Assembly (NCBI RefSeq): GCF_019977315.1
Contig: NZ_AP024652.1
Coordinates: 1,426,001 to 1,490,000, forward strand
From: Arthrobacter sp. StoSoilB22
GTDB taxonomy: Bacteria; Actinomycetota; Actinomycetes; Actinomycetales; Micrococcaceae
Length of the DNA stretch: 64,000 nucleotides
Reading direction: 5' to 3'
Shown: positions 49,625 through 59,269 of the stretch, piece after piece
How positions within the stretch are numbered: the stretch's first letter is position 1
Layout: each line of letters opens with the position of its first letter
Made by a program: the position numbers and the translations under genes
The notes under the pieces: model-generated
The model's database searches: none
Told to the model about the DNA's origin: nothing
The model's input: the letters and a program-made list of their open reading frames with translations, nothing else

Positions 49625-51132
49625 TGTCCGTCGACGCAACCCTGAGCTTCGAAGAGGCCATGGAGAAGTACGATCCCGTCCTGGGGTTCGAGGTCCACGT
49701 GGAGCTCAACACCAAGACCAAAATGTTCTCCTCCGCTCCCAACGTCTTCGGTGATGAACCGAACACCAACGTCAACGAGGTTGACCTGGGCATGCCCGGC
49801 GTCTTGCCCGTGGTAAACAAGACCGCAGTGGAGTCCTCCATCAAGATCGGCCTTGCCCTGAACTGCAAGATCGCCGAGACCTGCCGCTTCGCCCGGAAGA
49901 ACTACTTCTACCCGGACACCCCCAAGAACTTCCAGACCTCCCAGTACGACGAGCCGATCGCCTATGACGGTTACCTCGACATTGAGCTGGAGGACGGGAC
50001 GGTGTTCCGTGTGGAGATCGAGCGCGCCCACATGGAAGAAGACGCCGGCAAGTTGACCCACATGGGTGGCGCGGCGGGCCGTATCCAAGGTGCCGACTAC
50101 TCGTTGGTGGATTACAACCGTTCCGGCGTTCCCCTGGTGGAAATCGTCACCAAGCCGATCGAAGGCGCCGGCAGCCGTGCACCCGAGCTGGCCAAGGCAT
50201 ACGTCGCAGCAGTCCGCGAGATCGTGAAGAACCTGGGCGTTTCCGACGCCAAGATGGAACGCGGCAACGTCCGTTGCGATGCCAACGTTTCCCTGCGACC
50301 GCACGGACGTGAGCGCTTCGGTATCCGTTCGGAGACCAAGAACGTGAACTCCCTGCGCGCCGTGGAGCACGCTGTTCGTTACGAAATCCAGCGGCATGCC
50401 GCCGTTCTGGATTCCGGCGAGCCGGTTATCCAGGAGACGCGTCACTGGCACGAGGACACGCGTTCGACGACGTCGGGCCGGCCCAAGTCTGATGCTGACG
50501 ACTACCGCTACTTCCCGGAGCCGGACCTGGTTCCCGTCGTCGCCTCCCGCGAGTGGGTGGAAGAACTCCGCGCCACCCTCCCCGAACCGCCGGCCGAGCG
50601 CCGCAAGCGCCTCAAGGAAGCATGGGGCTACTCGGATCTGGAATTCCGTGATGTGGTGAACGCCGGCGTCATGGACTCCATCGAAGAGACCATCGCAGCC
50701 GGTGCCTCCGCTGACGTTGCCCGTAAGTGGTGGATGGGTGAGATTGTTGGCCGCGCCAAGGTTGCCGACGTCGATCCTTCCGAACTCGGTGTCACCCCGC
50801 AGGTCATCGTTGAGCTAAACAAGCTGGTTGAAGACGGCAAGATCAACAACAAGATGGCAACCCAGGTCTTGGACGGCGTACTCGCCGGCGAAGGCACTCC
50901 GGCTGAAATCGTTGAGAAGCGCGGCCTCGCAGTTGTATCCGACGACGGGCCCCTGCTGGAGGCCATCGACGCCGCGCTTGCCGCACAGCCGGATGTCGCA
51001 GAGAAGATCCGTGGCGGCAAGGTCCAGGCCATTGGCGCAATTGTTGGCGGCGTCATGAAGGCCACCCGTGGCCAGGCTGACGCGGGCCGTGTCCGTGAAC
51101 TCATTCTGGAGAAGCTCGGCGTCGAGGGCTAA
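49624..51132 (+). CDS. gatB: Asp-tRNA(Asn)/Glu-tRNA(Gln) amidotransferase subunit B
   Basis: 502 aa, normal length. Kinase/transamidase subunit that activates and amidates the misacylated tRNA. Conserved blocks: [63 protein letters not shown] and the C-terminal YqeY-like helical domain ([15 protein letters not shown] region near 380). It completes gatCAB, and a family B hairpin follows 21 bp after the stop. Confidence 0.97.
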   Translation: MSVDATLSFEEAMEKYDPVLGFEVHVELNTKTKMFSSAPNVFGDEPNTNVNEVDLGMPGVLPVVNKTAVESSIKIGLALNCKIAETCRFARKNYFYPDTPKNFQTSQYDEPIAYDGYLDIELEDGTVFRVEIERAHMEEDAGKLTHMGGAAGRIQGADYSLVDYNRSGVPLVEIVTKPIEGAGSRAPELAKAYVAAVREIVKNLGVSDAKMERGNVRCDANVSLRPHGRERFGIRSETKNVNSLRAVEHAVRYEIQRHAAVLDSGEPVIQETRHWHEDTRSTTSGRPKSDADDYRYFPEPDLVPVVASREWVEELRATLPEPPAERRKRLKEAWGYSDLEFRDVVNAGVMDSIEETIAAGASADVARKWWMGEIVGRAKVADVDPSELGVTPQVIVELNKLVEDGKINNKMATQVLDGVLAGEGTPAEIVEKRGLAVVSDDGPLLEAIDAALAAQPDVAEKIRGGKVQAIGAIVGGVMKATRGQADAGRVRELILEKLGVEG

Positions 51133-51153
51133 AAGCCAGTTCTCTTTCCCATC

Positions 51154-51187
51154 AAAGTAGGTCGCATTTATTACTGCGGCCTACTTT
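51154..51187. terminator. Hairpin terminator after gatB (family B-like)
   Basis: Arms AAAGTAGGTCGCA and TGCGGCCTACTTT pair with one G-T, around TTTATTAC. The right arm ends in CTTT. It resembles the outer half of the longer family B hairpins at 40349 and 58157. Located 21 bp after gatCAB, so it is a likely terminator. Confidence 0.7.
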
Positions 51188-51224
51188 GCTGTGGGCGCGC
51201 CTGTTGTGGGCGCACAATGGATGC

Positions 51225-51782
51225 ATGGCCACTCTCAAACCAAGCTTTCGTAGGGGCCTTCTGGCCGGTGCGATTGCCCTCGCACTGACCGGTGGCGGTG
51301 CCGCGGCTGTGTGGGCGGGCACCCAACCCAGCCCTTCGCCGTCGAGCCCTTCTGCCTCGCCCAGCCCGTCCGGGTCCGGAGCGGCCAAGTCCACGGAGGG
51401 CCGTGGGCAGGCGATCCACGGCGAGCACGTGGTCAAGCAACAGGACGGGAGCTACCGTACTGTTCTCACGCAGACCGGAACCATCGAATCGGTGAGCGGC
51501 CCCGAGGTGACCGTCAAGAGCGAAGACGGCTTCACCCAGCGCTACGCAATCACTGCAGAAACCCGCATCGCAAAAGTCCCAGAAAATGTGTCGGAGCTCC
51601 GGAACGGCAAGGGCAGGCCGTCATTGCCGTCAGCGACGGCTGCTGATCTCGAGGCAGGGGACACAGTGAAGGTGAGTGGCACCAAGAACGGCGAAACGGT
51701 GACGGCTACGAAGGTGGTGTCCGGCGAGCTGCCAGCGGGCGTCAAGGGCCACGGGCATAAGCGCGGGCACGGCCCGAAGTAG
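51225..51782 (+). CDS. Secreted small protein, DUF5666-like
   Basis: 185 aa from ATG 51225; the upstream in-frame start overlaps the hairpin and is rejected. A signal peptide (KPSFRRGLLAGAIALALTGGG) with cleavage near AVWA is followed by a Ser/Pro/Ala linker (PSPSPSSPSASPSPSG), then two short beta-rich repeats: TGTIESVSGPEVTVKSEDG, and GDTVKVSGTKNGETVTATKV, resembling DUF5666. The C-terminus is His/Gly/Lys rich (GHGHKRGHGPK) and could bind metal. Function is unknown. Confidence 0.7.
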   Translation: MATLKPSFRRGLLAGAIALALTGGGAAAVWAGTQPSPSPSSPSASPSPSGSGAAKSTEGRGQAIHGEHVVKQQDGSYRTVLTQTGTIESVSGPEVTVKSEDGFTQRYAITAETRIAKVPENVSELRNGKGRPSLPSATAADLEAGDTVKVSGTKNGETVTATKVVSGELPAGVKGHGHKRGHGPK

Positions 51783-52008
51783 CTGGGAGTACCGCTGTGT
51801 GCCGGTGTCGCTCCCGTTTCCGCCGTGCGTGCAGGTAATTTCGGGGGCAGGTGGCGGGAACGGGCGCGAGGGCACCTCTAGACCCAGCCCTCATCACATT
51901 TGTGGTCCAAACCGACCCGGGCCTTAAGCAATACGCGCACTCCATGGCACCTCTCTGTGCCGCCTTCGTGATGAAAAGTGATTTCTGGGATCAGTTTCGA
52001 TCATGATC

Positions 52009-52038
52009 TTGCAAAAAGAGATGCTGGTCACTTATGGT
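52009..52038 (+). promoter_or_regulatory. Sigma-A-type promoter for the ABC sugar operon
   Basis: TTGCAA (52009-52014) and TATGGT (52033-52038) are separated by 18 nt. The predicted start site falls inside the LacI-type operator at 52041-52054, the geometry expected for repression. Confidence 0.5.
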
Positions 52039-52040
52039 TT

Positions 52041-52054
52041 GTTAAACGGTTAAC
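52041..52054. promoter_or_regulatory. LacI-family operator
   Basis: GTTAAACGGTTAAC: half-sites GTTAAAC and GTTAACC (complement of the right half) agree at 6 of 7 positions around the central CG typical of LacI/GalR operators. It sits just downstream of the -10 box; the likely binder is the LacI protein at 55895-56947. Confidence 0.55.
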
Positions 52055-52107
52055 GAGCGTGGCTTGAATCACATTGGTGGCTCGGGCTCAGCACTTGAGG
52101 AGACAGT

Positions 52108-53142
52108 ATGAACTCGACGACGAAACAGGCTCCGGCATTGCCCGAAGCTCGCCGAGTCCCCGGGCCGCCTGGCAGCAACGCCCCCGGATCCGGTTCGAAG
52201 AAGCGGAAGAGAAGCCAGGTCCCACAGCAGAGTTTCCGTTCACGCCTGCGACGCGACAAGCAGATGCTGCTCATGATGCTGCCCGGTGTGGTCTTCCTGC
52301 TTCTCTTCTTCTACATCCCCATCCTGGGCAACGTCATCGCATTCCAGGACTACCAGCCGTATCTGGGCATCGGGGACAGCTTGTGGGTTGGCTGGCAGAA
52401 TTTTGTGGACCTGTTCGGTAACCCGGATTTTGTTCACGCCTTCTGGAACACGCTGTACCTGGCCGCCTGGCAGTTGGTTTTCCTCTTCCCGGTACCACTG
52501 GTGCTGGCATTGATCGTGGATTCACTCATCAGCACCCGTGTCCGGCGGATCTTCCAGAGCATCGCCTACCTGCCCCACTTCTTGTCCTGGGTTCTGGTGA
52601 TCGCGTTCTTCCAACAAATGTTGGGTGGCGCAGGATTCGTCAACAACCTCCTCCGGGACTGGGGTATGGATCCGATTCCCTTCATGACCAATCCCGAGAC
52701 CTTCCCGGTCATGGTGGTGGTCCAGATGATCTGGAAGGATGCCGGCTGGGCCATGATCATCTTCCTGGCCGCCCTTGCCAGCATCGATGCCTCTCTCTAC
52801 GAAGCCGCCGCGGCAGACGGGGCCGGGCGCTGGCGCAGGATGTGGCACATCACCCTCCCCGGGCTGCGTCCTGTGATCGTCCTGCTTCTGATTCTGCGCA
52901 TCGGCGACATCCTCTCAGTCGGGTTCGAGCAGTTCATCCTGCAACGCGACGCGGTGGGAGCCGGAGCTGCGGAAGTGCTGGATACCTTCACCTACTACAC
53001 GGGCGTAGTGGGAGGAGGCTGGAGCTCTGGCGCGGCAGCAGGCCTTGCCAAGGGCGTAGTCAGCGCCTTGTTGATCTACGGCGCCAACAAACTTGCCCAC
53101 CGCTTCGGCGAAGACGGCATCTTCGCAAAACAAGTGCGCTGA
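52108..53142 (+). CDS. ABC sugar transporter permease (LplB-type)
   Basis: 344 aa. Six transmembrane helices after a 50-residue basic cytoplasmic N-terminus. The EAA loop EAAAADGAGRWRRMWHITLPG contacts the ATPase. It belongs to the carbohydrate uptake type 1 family related to LplB/YteP. No ATP-binding subunit is encoded here, so a shared MsiK-like ATPase elsewhere is likely. First gene of the operon, controlled by the LacI-type site upstream. Confidence 0.92.
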   Translation: MNSTTKQAPALPEARRVPGPPGSNAPGSGSKKRKRSQVPQQSFRSRLRRDKQMLLMMLPGVVFLLLFFYIPILGNVIAFQDYQPYLGIGDSLWVGWQNFVDLFGNPDFVHAFWNTLYLAAWQLVFLFPVPLVLALIVDSLISTRVRRIFQSIAYLPHFLSWVLVIAFFQQMLGGAGFVNNLLRDWGMDPIPFMTNPETFPVMVVVQMIWKDAGWAMIIFLAALASIDASLYEAAAADGAGRWRRMWHITLPGLRPVIVLLLILRIGDILSVGFEQFILQRDAVGAGAAEVLDTFTYYTGVVGGGWSSGAAAGLAKGVVSALLIYGANKLAHRFGEDGIFAKQVR

Positions 53143-53184
53143 AAGCCACGCTGACCCGCGCGCCTGCCGCACAAGGAGAACCCC

Positions 53185-54108
53185 ATGGCAACAACACTTT
53201 TCACCAAGAAACCCCGGGAACTGAGCTACAACCCCAAGCGCCCGGTGTGGAAGGAAAAGCCTTCCGCGCTGTACCAAACGGTCAAAGCCGTGGTCTTGAT
53301 CGTCTTTAGCCTGTCCATCCTGACACCCATCCTGTTGGTGGTATCCACGTCCTTGGCTGACACGGAGCAGCTGATCGAAGCCGGCGGGTTCGTCCTCTGG
53401 CCCGAACGTCCCACCTTGGAGGCCTACGTAACCATCTTCAAGGGCCCCATGGTCCTGCAGTCACTAGGTGTTAGCGTGCTGGTCACCGCCGTAGGGACCA
53501 TCCTGGCGTTGTTCGTCACCATCACCATGGCTTACGCCACCAGCCGCACGGTGCTGTTTGGCCGGCCAGTGATCCTCGCAGTCCTGTTCACGCTCCTTTT
53601 TGCTCCGGGTCTCATCCCGTCCTTCCTCATGATCCGCCAGCTCGGTCTTCTGGACTCTTTGTGGTCCCTGATCCTCCCGGGCATCTTTGGAGCCTTCAAC
53701 TTTGTGGTGATGCGCTCGTTCTTCATGAACATCCCCGGGGAGCTGATTGAAAGCGCCAGGATCGACGGCGCCAACGACTGGCAAATCCTGTGGCGCATCG
53801 TGATGCCGTTATCCAAAGCCGTGATCGCCGTCGTCGGGCTGTTCTACGCGGTGGGCTTCTGGAACTCGTTCTTCAACGCCCTCCTTTACATCAACGACCA
53901 CAGCAAATGGCCCATTCAACTGCTGCTCCGCAACTTTGTTGTCCAGGGGAGCGGTGCGGCCGATCAGCTTGGAATCACCACCACGCCCCCGCCCCAGTCC
54001 ATCGAGATGGCCGTTGTGGTGGTGGCGTTGGTCCCCATCCTCATGGTGTACCCCTTCCTCCAGAAGCACTTTGCCAAGGGCGTTATCACTGGCGCCGTCA
54101 AGGGATAG
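53185..54108 (+). CDS. ABC sugar transporter permease (LplC/YtcP-type)
   Basis: 307 aa. Partner permease with six helices and the EAA motif ESARIDGANDWQILWRIVMP. ACAAGGAGAA precedes the ATG. It begins 42 bp after the first permease and forms the heterodimeric channel with it. Confidence 0.92.
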   Translation: MATTLFTKKPRELSYNPKRPVWKEKPSALYQTVKAVVLIVFSLSILTPILLVVSTSLADTEQLIEAGGFVLWPERPTLEAYVTIFKGPMVLQSLGVSVLVTAVGTILALFVTITMAYATSRTVLFGRPVILAVLFTLLFAPGLIPSFLMIRQLGLLDSLWSLILPGIFGAFNFVVMRSFFMNIPGELIESARIDGANDWQILWRIVMPLSKAVIAVVGLFYAVGFWNSFFNALLYINDHSKWPIQLLLRNFVVQGSGAADQLGITTTPPPQSIEMAVVVVALVPILMVYPFLQKHFAKGVITGAVKG

Positions 54109-54177
54109 CCCAAGCCAGCCAACAGTCAAACACCCAAATCCGCAGAAATTAAGCAAGTAACCAGAAAGGGTTATGCC

Positions 54178-55836
54178 ATGACGAGCACTACCTCTCAGGC
54201 TGGATTCAGCCGCCGCGGTTTCCTTGGCCTCGCAGGCCTGGCCGTGACCGCAGCCGGCTTGTCCGCCTGCGGTGGCGGCGGAGCCGCAAGTAACGGAGGC
54301 GCCGCTGCCTCCGCTTCGGTCAAACTGCCCACGTACAAGGAATTCACTGGCGTCACCCCGGACATCGCAGGCAATGCCAAGGGCCTCCAGGCCGGCTACT
54401 TCAAGCTGCCCACCGCTGTGCAGTCTGTGAAGACGCCGCCGCTCAAGGGCAAGGTGACGGGCCTGACCGAAACCTTCGACACCATGAGCCCGGGACTGAA
54501 GGACAACCCCTTCTGGCAGCGGCTCAACGCCAAGCTCGGCGGCGACCTTGAACTCCAAATCGCTGAGGACATCGGGGATGGCTACCCCGCCAAGTTCGCC
54601 ACGGTCCTGGCAAGCAACGACCTTCCGGACATGATGTGGGTTCCGCCGAACCAGGGCATCCCCAATGTCGGGCCAATGTTGGAAGCCAAATTCCAGGACC
54701 TGACGCCGTACCTCTCCGGTGACGCCGTCCTGGAGTACCCCAACCTGGCCGCACTTAAGCCCGATTCCTGGAAGACCGCCGTCGTCAACGGAAAGATCTG
54801 GGGAGCCCCCATCCCCAGTACCCCGTTCGGGCAGGTGTATCTCGGAAACCACGATATGTGGGCGAAGGTGGGTGGCTTCGAAGCAGCCAGCGCCGACGAA
54901 TTCCTGGACAAGGCCAAGGAGCTGACCCGGCCCGGCGATCAGCAGTACGCCCTTGAACCGGCCTACGTCAACGCCCTCCACATGGTCACGGAATGGTTTG
55001 GCGCTCCGAACAGCTGGGCCGTCAACAAGGACCGCAGCCTCACCCACCTCTACGAAACCGACGAGTACATGGCCGGCGTAGAGTTCACGGCCAAGATGTT
55101 CGCAGCCGGCGTCTTCTACCCGGACTCCAAGGCCACGGATATCCGCTCGCGTGTGGCCAACGGTAGTGTTGCCGCCCAGGTGGTCTCCGGTCCCCACGAC
55201 ATCCGCAGCTACCGCGCGCTGAGCAAGGACACCCAGTTCGACATCCTGGTTCCGTTCAGCGCAGACGGCAAGGTCAAGCCCGTCTACGACATGGGCTATG
55301 GAACCGTGGGCTTCACGCCGTTCAAGAAGGCCGAAGAGGGCAAAATCCGGGAATTGCTCGCGCTTATCAATTACTTGTCGGCCCCGTTCGGCACTGTGGA
55401 ATACATGCAGAAGAACTTCGGCGAACTCGGCCAGGACTACACCATCGACGCCTCGGGCAACCCGGCCCGTACCGAGACCGGAACCACCAACGCCCCTGGT
55501 TTGGTCTCAGCGCTGAACATCATGTCCAGCCCGGAGAACGTCATCTTTAACCCCGGCTTCGACGACGACACCCGCTACGTCAGCCAGCAGGAAGAGAAGC
55601 TCCTGGAACTGGCCTGGCGCAACCCCACCAACGGTTCCTACTCGGACACCAACGCCAAGGTGGGTGCAAAAATCACCAAGCAGTTGCGCGACAAGGTGGT
55701 GGACATCATCACCGGCCGCGCCAAGATCGACGAACTCAAGGACGCGGTCAAACGCTGGAAGAGCGAAGGCGGCGACAAGATGCGCGATGAGTACCAGGCC
55801 GCGTTGGACCCCAACGTGCCGGTCTTCAGGAGCTAG
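54178..55836 (+). CDS. ABC sugar substrate-binding lipoprotein (LplA-type)
   Basis: 552 aa. A twin-arginine signal (SRRGFLGLAG, residues 11-20) and a lipobox (LSAC, Cys31) indicate Tat export and lipid anchoring. The mature part is a large two-lobed solute-binding protein of the LplA/YtcQ family (about 500 aa, longer than MalE types), seen with oligosaccharide or complex polysaccharide uptake. AGAAAGGG precedes the ATG. It supplies substrate to the two permeases upstream. Confidence 0.9.
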   Translation: MTSTTSQAGFSRRGFLGLAGLAVTAAGLSACGGGGAASNGGAAASASVKLPTYKEFTGVTPDIAGNAKGLQAGYFKLPTAVQSVKTPPLKGKVTGLTETFDTMSPGLKDNPFWQRLNAKLGGDLELQIAEDIGDGYPAKFATVLASNDLPDMMWVPPNQGIPNVGPMLEAKFQDLTPYLSGDAVLEYPNLAALKPDSWKTAVVNGKIWGAPIPSTPFGQVYLGNHDMWAKVGGFEAASADEFLDKAKELTRPGDQQYALEPAYVNALHMVTEWFGAPNSWAVNKDRSLTHLYETDEYMAGVEFTAKMFAAGVFYPDSKATDIRSRVANGSVAAQVVSGPHDIRSYRALSKDTQFDILVPFSADGKVKPVYDMGYGTVGFTPFKKAEEGKIRELLALINYLSAPFGTVEYMQKNFGELGQDYTIDASGNPARTETGTTNAPGLVSALNIMSSPENVIFNPGFDDDTRYVSQQEEKLLELAWRNPTNGSYSDTNAKVGAKITKQLRDKVVDIITGRAKIDELKDAVKRWKSEGGDKMRDEYQAALDPNVPVFRS

Positions 55837-55894
55837 CCTCAAACCAACAACCACGCAACGCAAACGTACAAGGCAAGCACCAGCAGGGGGAACC

Positions 55895-56947
55895 ATGGCA
55901 AAAGCGAGTAACAACGGAGTCCGACCCACCATTCGCATGGTGGCCGAACTAGCGGGCGTTTCTACGGCCACGGTTTCCTATGTCCTGTCAGGTCGCCGTG
56001 GCGATGGGGGACCAGGGGTGTCGGATCCGACGGCGGAAAAGGTCAAGGCCGCTGCGGAGCGGCTTGGCTACCGCCCCAATCAGGCGGCCCGGGCCATCCG
56101 CACAGGCCGGACAAACACTGTGATCCTCTCGCTGACCATGCTGTCCGATCCCTGGTCCCTGTCCGTCATTGAGTCAGTGCAGAAGGTGGCAGGTCCGTTG
56201 GGCATCACGCCGATGATCCTGGGTGACGCGGACTGGCTGAAGGTGCTCGGTACACATAATGCCGACGCCGTGTTTGTGGACGCTGTCCATGGCGAGCAAC
56301 GGGACGCCTTGCGGAAGCTCGCCGAGCACGGAACCACCCTGGTGGTTTTTGACGAGACCCTGGACGCGGAAGGCTTCGATGTCATCCGTTCCATTGCCGG
56401 GCCAGGGTGCCGCATGGCCGTGGAGCACCTGCTCCACGGCCACCGCCGGATTGCTTGCCTTACTCCGGCTACGGCGGCCGGAACGTCCGGCGGCGCCCGG
56501 TACCGGGCGTATTCCGAGGCGCTGGAGCATGCTGGCGTCACGGAACGCGAGGATTATGTGGGCTTGTTCGATGGCACCAGCGCAGGGGCGTATGCCACGG
56601 CAACCCGGCTGCTCAGCATGCCGGACCGTCCCACAGCCATCTACGCCACCACGGATTATGCAGCAGTCAGCGCCATCAATGCGGCCCAGCGCCTCGGCCT
56701 CGCTGTTGGCACCGATGTGGACATCATCGGCGTGGGTAACACCGTGGAGGGCGAGCGCATGTCGCCTTCCCTGAGCACGGTGGGTCCCGTGGATTTCTTC
56801 GACAAACTTGCGCGGTTGCTCCTCCGTCGGGCAACCGGCCAGTCCAGCCCGGACAAGCCGACTGCACCCGCCGTCCTTGACTTCCCCTGGCATTTGTTCG
56901 TGCGCGAATCGGCGCCGCACCGCAGTGCCGCAACCAGACTTTACTAA
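55895..56947 (+). CDS. LacI-family transcriptional regulator
   Basis: 350 aa from ATG 55895 (AGGGGGAA upstream); a longer in-frame reading overlaps the binding protein gene and is rejected. The HTH is at about 12-33 (MVAELAGVSTATVSYVLSG), with an insertion RRGDGGPGV before the hinge region RPNQAARAIRTGRTN. A periplasmic-binding-like effector domain follows. It likely represses the operon at 52041-52054 and is relieved by the transported sugar or a metabolite. Confidence 0.9.
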   Translation: MAKASNNGVRPTIRMVAELAGVSTATVSYVLSGRRGDGGPGVSDPTAEKVKAAAERLGYRPNQAARAIRTGRTNTVILSLTMLSDPWSLSVIESVQKVAGPLGITPMILGDADWLKVLGTHNADAVFVDAVHGEQRDALRKLAEHGTTLVVFDETLDAEGFDVIRSIAGPGCRMAVEHLLHGHRRIACLTPATAAGTSGGARYRAYSEALEHAGVTEREDYVGLFDGTSAGAYATATRLLSMPDRPTAIYATTDYAAVSAINAAQRLGLAVGTDVDIIGVGNTVEGERMSPSLSTVGPVDFFDKLARLLLRRATGQSSPDKPTAPAVLDFPWHLFVRESAPHRSAATRLY

Positions 56948-56972
56948 GAACAGCAGAAGGAAATTGCACACC

Positions 56973-58157
56973 ATGGAAAAGGATTTGAAGGTCGGCATTG
57001 TGGGTTTCGGCCTGCGGTCAGGGCTGTGGAAGCACGCCCACAAGCCGGGCCAGGGCTCGGCGGTCACCGTTGTTTGTGACCTGAGTGAGCGCGGCCGGGC
57101 TGACGCCGCCGAACGCATCCCCACCGCCCGGATCACGGATGATCTCGAGGAACTGCTGGCCAGTGGCCTGGATGCAGTCCTGGTTCTGACCCCCGACAAC
57201 CAGCACGCCGCCGTCGCAGTCCGTACTCTCCAGGCGGGTATTCCCACCTTCTGCGAGAAGCCGCTGGACATCACGGTTGAGGCTGCGGACTTGATCCTCA
57301 CCACGGCCTACCAAACCGGCACCCGCCTCTATGTAGGCCACAATATGCGCCACATGCCGGTTGTGGTACAGATGCGCCAGCTCATTGAAGAAGGCAGGAT
57401 CGGCGAGATCAAGGCTGTCTGGTGCCGACACTTCGTAGGACACGGCGGTGACTACTACTTCAAGGACTGGCACTCCCAGCGCGCCAACGTCACCTCGCTC
57501 CTGCTCCAAAAAGGTGCCCACGACATCGACGTGATCCACTGGTTGGCGGGCGGATATACCAAGCGCGTTGCCGCCGTCGGCGATCTTGCGGTTTATGGCG
57601 ACGTCGCGAACCGGAGCAACAACGCCGGCAAGCGCATGGGGGATTGGTTCTCCATGGACAACTGGCCGCCCACCGAGCAGAAGGACCTGGCGGAGGTGAT
57701 CGATGTGGAGGACATCTCCATGATGAACATGGTGTTGGATAACGGCGTGCTCGCCTCATACCAGCAGTGCCATTTCACGCCCGACTACTGGCGCAACTAC
57801 ACCGTCATCGGTACCAAGGGCCGGATCGAAAACCTGGGCGATGGGCCCGGAGAGACCATCAACGTGTGGACCAGCAGGTCCTCGGGCTACGCGGCGCCGG
57901 ATGAGGTCATCACCATTGAGGACGGCGAAGGCGGCCACGGCGGCGCCGACCCGCGCCTGATCGAGGAGTTCCTCCGCTTCGCGTCGGAGGGTGGCCGGAC
58001 CCAGACCAGTCCGATTGCCGCGCGCCAAGCTGTGGTGGCGGGCATCCTGGCAGCGGAATCGTTACGCGGCGATGGCTCTGCACGCGAGGTACCGGAGCTC
58101 CCTGCCGAACTGGTGGAGTACTTCGACGCCGGTCAGCCCGCCTTGGTTCGCGACTGA
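56973..58157 (+). CDS. Gfo/Idh/MocA family oxidoreductase
   Basis: 394 aa from ATG 56973 (AGAAGGA upstream). An N-terminal Rossmann fold (GIVGFGLRSGLWK) and the family motif CEKPLD near residue 90 with the catalytic-type Lys are present. The C-terminal domain has HDIDVIHWLAGG. Members oxidise or epimerise sugars, inositols and glycosides with NAD(P). It closes the sugar operon, so it probably processes the imported carbohydrate. The stop codon overlaps the start of a family B hairpin. Confidence 0.9.
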   Translation: MEKDLKVGIVGFGLRSGLWKHAHKPGQGSAVTVVCDLSERGRADAAERIPTARITDDLEELLASGLDAVLVLTPDNQHAAVAVRTLQAGIPTFCEKPLDITVEAADLILTTAYQTGTRLYVGHNMRHMPVVVQMRQLIEEGRIGEIKAVWCRHFVGHGGDYYFKDWHSQRANVTSLLLQKGAHDIDVIHWLAGGYTKRVAAVGDLAVYGDVANRSNNAGKRMGDWFSMDNWPPTEQKDLAEVIDVEDISMMNMVLDNGVLASYQQCHFTPDYWRNYTVIGTKGRIENLGDGPGETINVWTSRSSGYAAPDEVITIEDGEGGHGGADPRLIEEFLRFASEGGRTQTSPIAARQAVVAGILAAESLRGDGSAREVPELPAELVEYFDAGQPALVRD

Positions 58158-58224
58158 CCCAACTGAGTCGCAGTTAAGCGCGTTTTGACGGCTCAAAACG
58201 CGCTCTGCTGCGACTTACTTGGGT
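58157..58224. terminator. Family B hairpin between convergent genes
   Basis: Arms 58157-58188 and 58193-58224 (32 bp, about five mismatches; outer ACCCAA/TTGGGT, inner GCGCGTTTTGA) around CGGC. It begins at the last base of the dehydrogenase stop and contains the last codons and stop of the convergent LysR gene. Likely a bidirectional terminator. Confidence 0.7.
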
Positions 58225-59162
58225 AAGCCGGCGCGGGATAGCTCAACAAGCTCGGTCATGACGGTTTGAAGTGACTCGCAAACCGTCATGACCGATTTCC
58301 GTTTGAGTGTCTCCGGACGGGCCAGGATGTCGATTTTCCGTACCGAGTTCACCCCGGACAGCGGACGTAGAACCACGCCGGCATCCAAAACACGGCGGGC
58401 GGTGAAGCGCGGCAATAGCCCGATCGCTCCACCGGCGGAAACCAGCGCCGCCACGGTGGAATAGTCGTTGATGCGGTGCAGTACCTCGGCTGGTCGCCCA
58501 CTCACGGCGACGACGGCGGCCAGCACGTCTGCGGGGGAGTAGCCGTCGCGGCTGGTCACCCAGGGTTCATCCACGACGTCGGACGGTTTCAGTTCGCTTC
58601 GGGCCGCCAAGGGGTGATCCGCGGGGAGGGCAATATCCAGCGGCTCGTCGGCCAGGGGTATCACTGCGACCTTGTCCTCCGGCCAGGACGGGCTGTTGTC
58701 CATCCTGTGTGCCAACACCAGGTCATATCGGGCAGCCAACCCCGGGAAATCCTCCTGGGCCACGTCCTCATCGGAGAGTCGAAGCCGTGGCGACTTCCCG
58801 CCGTCGGACGCCGTCCCGGATGCCAAATGCGCCGCTAACGGGGCGAACAGCGCCTGACCCGCGCTGTGGAAAGCACTCACGCTTACTGGCGCGTCAGGAG
58901 CATCGTGATAAGCGCCAATAGCGGCCCGCGCATCTGCCATGGCGTTCACGACGGCGGCACCCGCCTCCGCGAGGACGCGGCCCGCATCGGTGAGAACCAG
59001 GGCCCGGCCTTCTTTGCGCGTCAACGGCACGTCCACGGACTTCTGGAGCAGGGCGAGCTGTTGGGAAACGGCCGACGGCGTGACCATGAGAGTTTCAGCA
59101 ACGGCCTTCACGCTGCCCAGGTCGCCGAGTTCCCGGAGCATCTGCAGCTGATGGATTTCCAT
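58215..59162 (-). CDS. LysR-family transcriptional regulator
   Basis: 315 aa from the ATG at 59162 (AGGAT 6-7 nt upstream). The N-terminal winged HTH reads [30 protein letters not shown], followed by an effector-binding domain with two lobes. It diverges from tdh-kbl, so it likely controls threonine catabolism, with threonine or a derivative as possible inducer. The final residues LPK are encoded inside a family B repeat, suggesting repeat insertion trimmed or replaced the native C-terminus. Confidence 0.88.
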   Translation of the reverse strand: MEIHQLQMLRELGDLGSVKAVAETLMVTPSAVSQQLALLQKSVDVPLTRKEGRALVLTDAGRVLAEAGAAVVNAMADARAAIGAYHDAPDAPVSVSAFHSAGQALFAPLAAHLASGTASDGGKSPRLRLSDEDVAQEDFPGLAARYDLVLAHRMDNSPSWPEDKVAVIPLADEPLDIALPADHPLAARSELKPSDVVDEPWVTSRDGYSPADVLAAVVAVSGRPAEVLHRINDYSTVAALVSAGGAIGLLPRFTARRVLDAGVVLRPLSGVNSVRKIDILARPETLKRKSVMTVCESLQTVMTELVELSRAGLPK

Positions 59163-59171
59163 TAGCAAATC

Positions 59172-59212
59172 CTAAATCGTTGATTGAGAAGAATCTAGTT
59201 GTGCTAAATCGT
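59172..59212. promoter_or_regulatory. Direct repeats between lysR and tdh
   Basis: CTAAATCGT occurs at 59172-59180 and 59204-59212, 32 bp apart, about three helical turns. In a divergent LysR/target promoter this spacing suits two contacts by one tetramer. The assignment to the LysR protein is inference. Confidence 0.35.
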
Positions 59213-59269
59213 CGGCGGCGCTCTAATGGATGCAGCAGCAGCGAAGCGGCCCTGGCAGTGAGGAATCCC

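Larger units (their letters stand above)
51783..52107. other. 325-bp intergenic promoter region of the sugar operon
   Basis: No credible ORF. It holds a promoter (52009-52038), a LacI-type operator (52041-52054) and a short palindrome GATCATGATC at 51999-52008. GAGGAGACAGT before 52108 is the ribosome site of the first permease. Confidence 0.6.
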
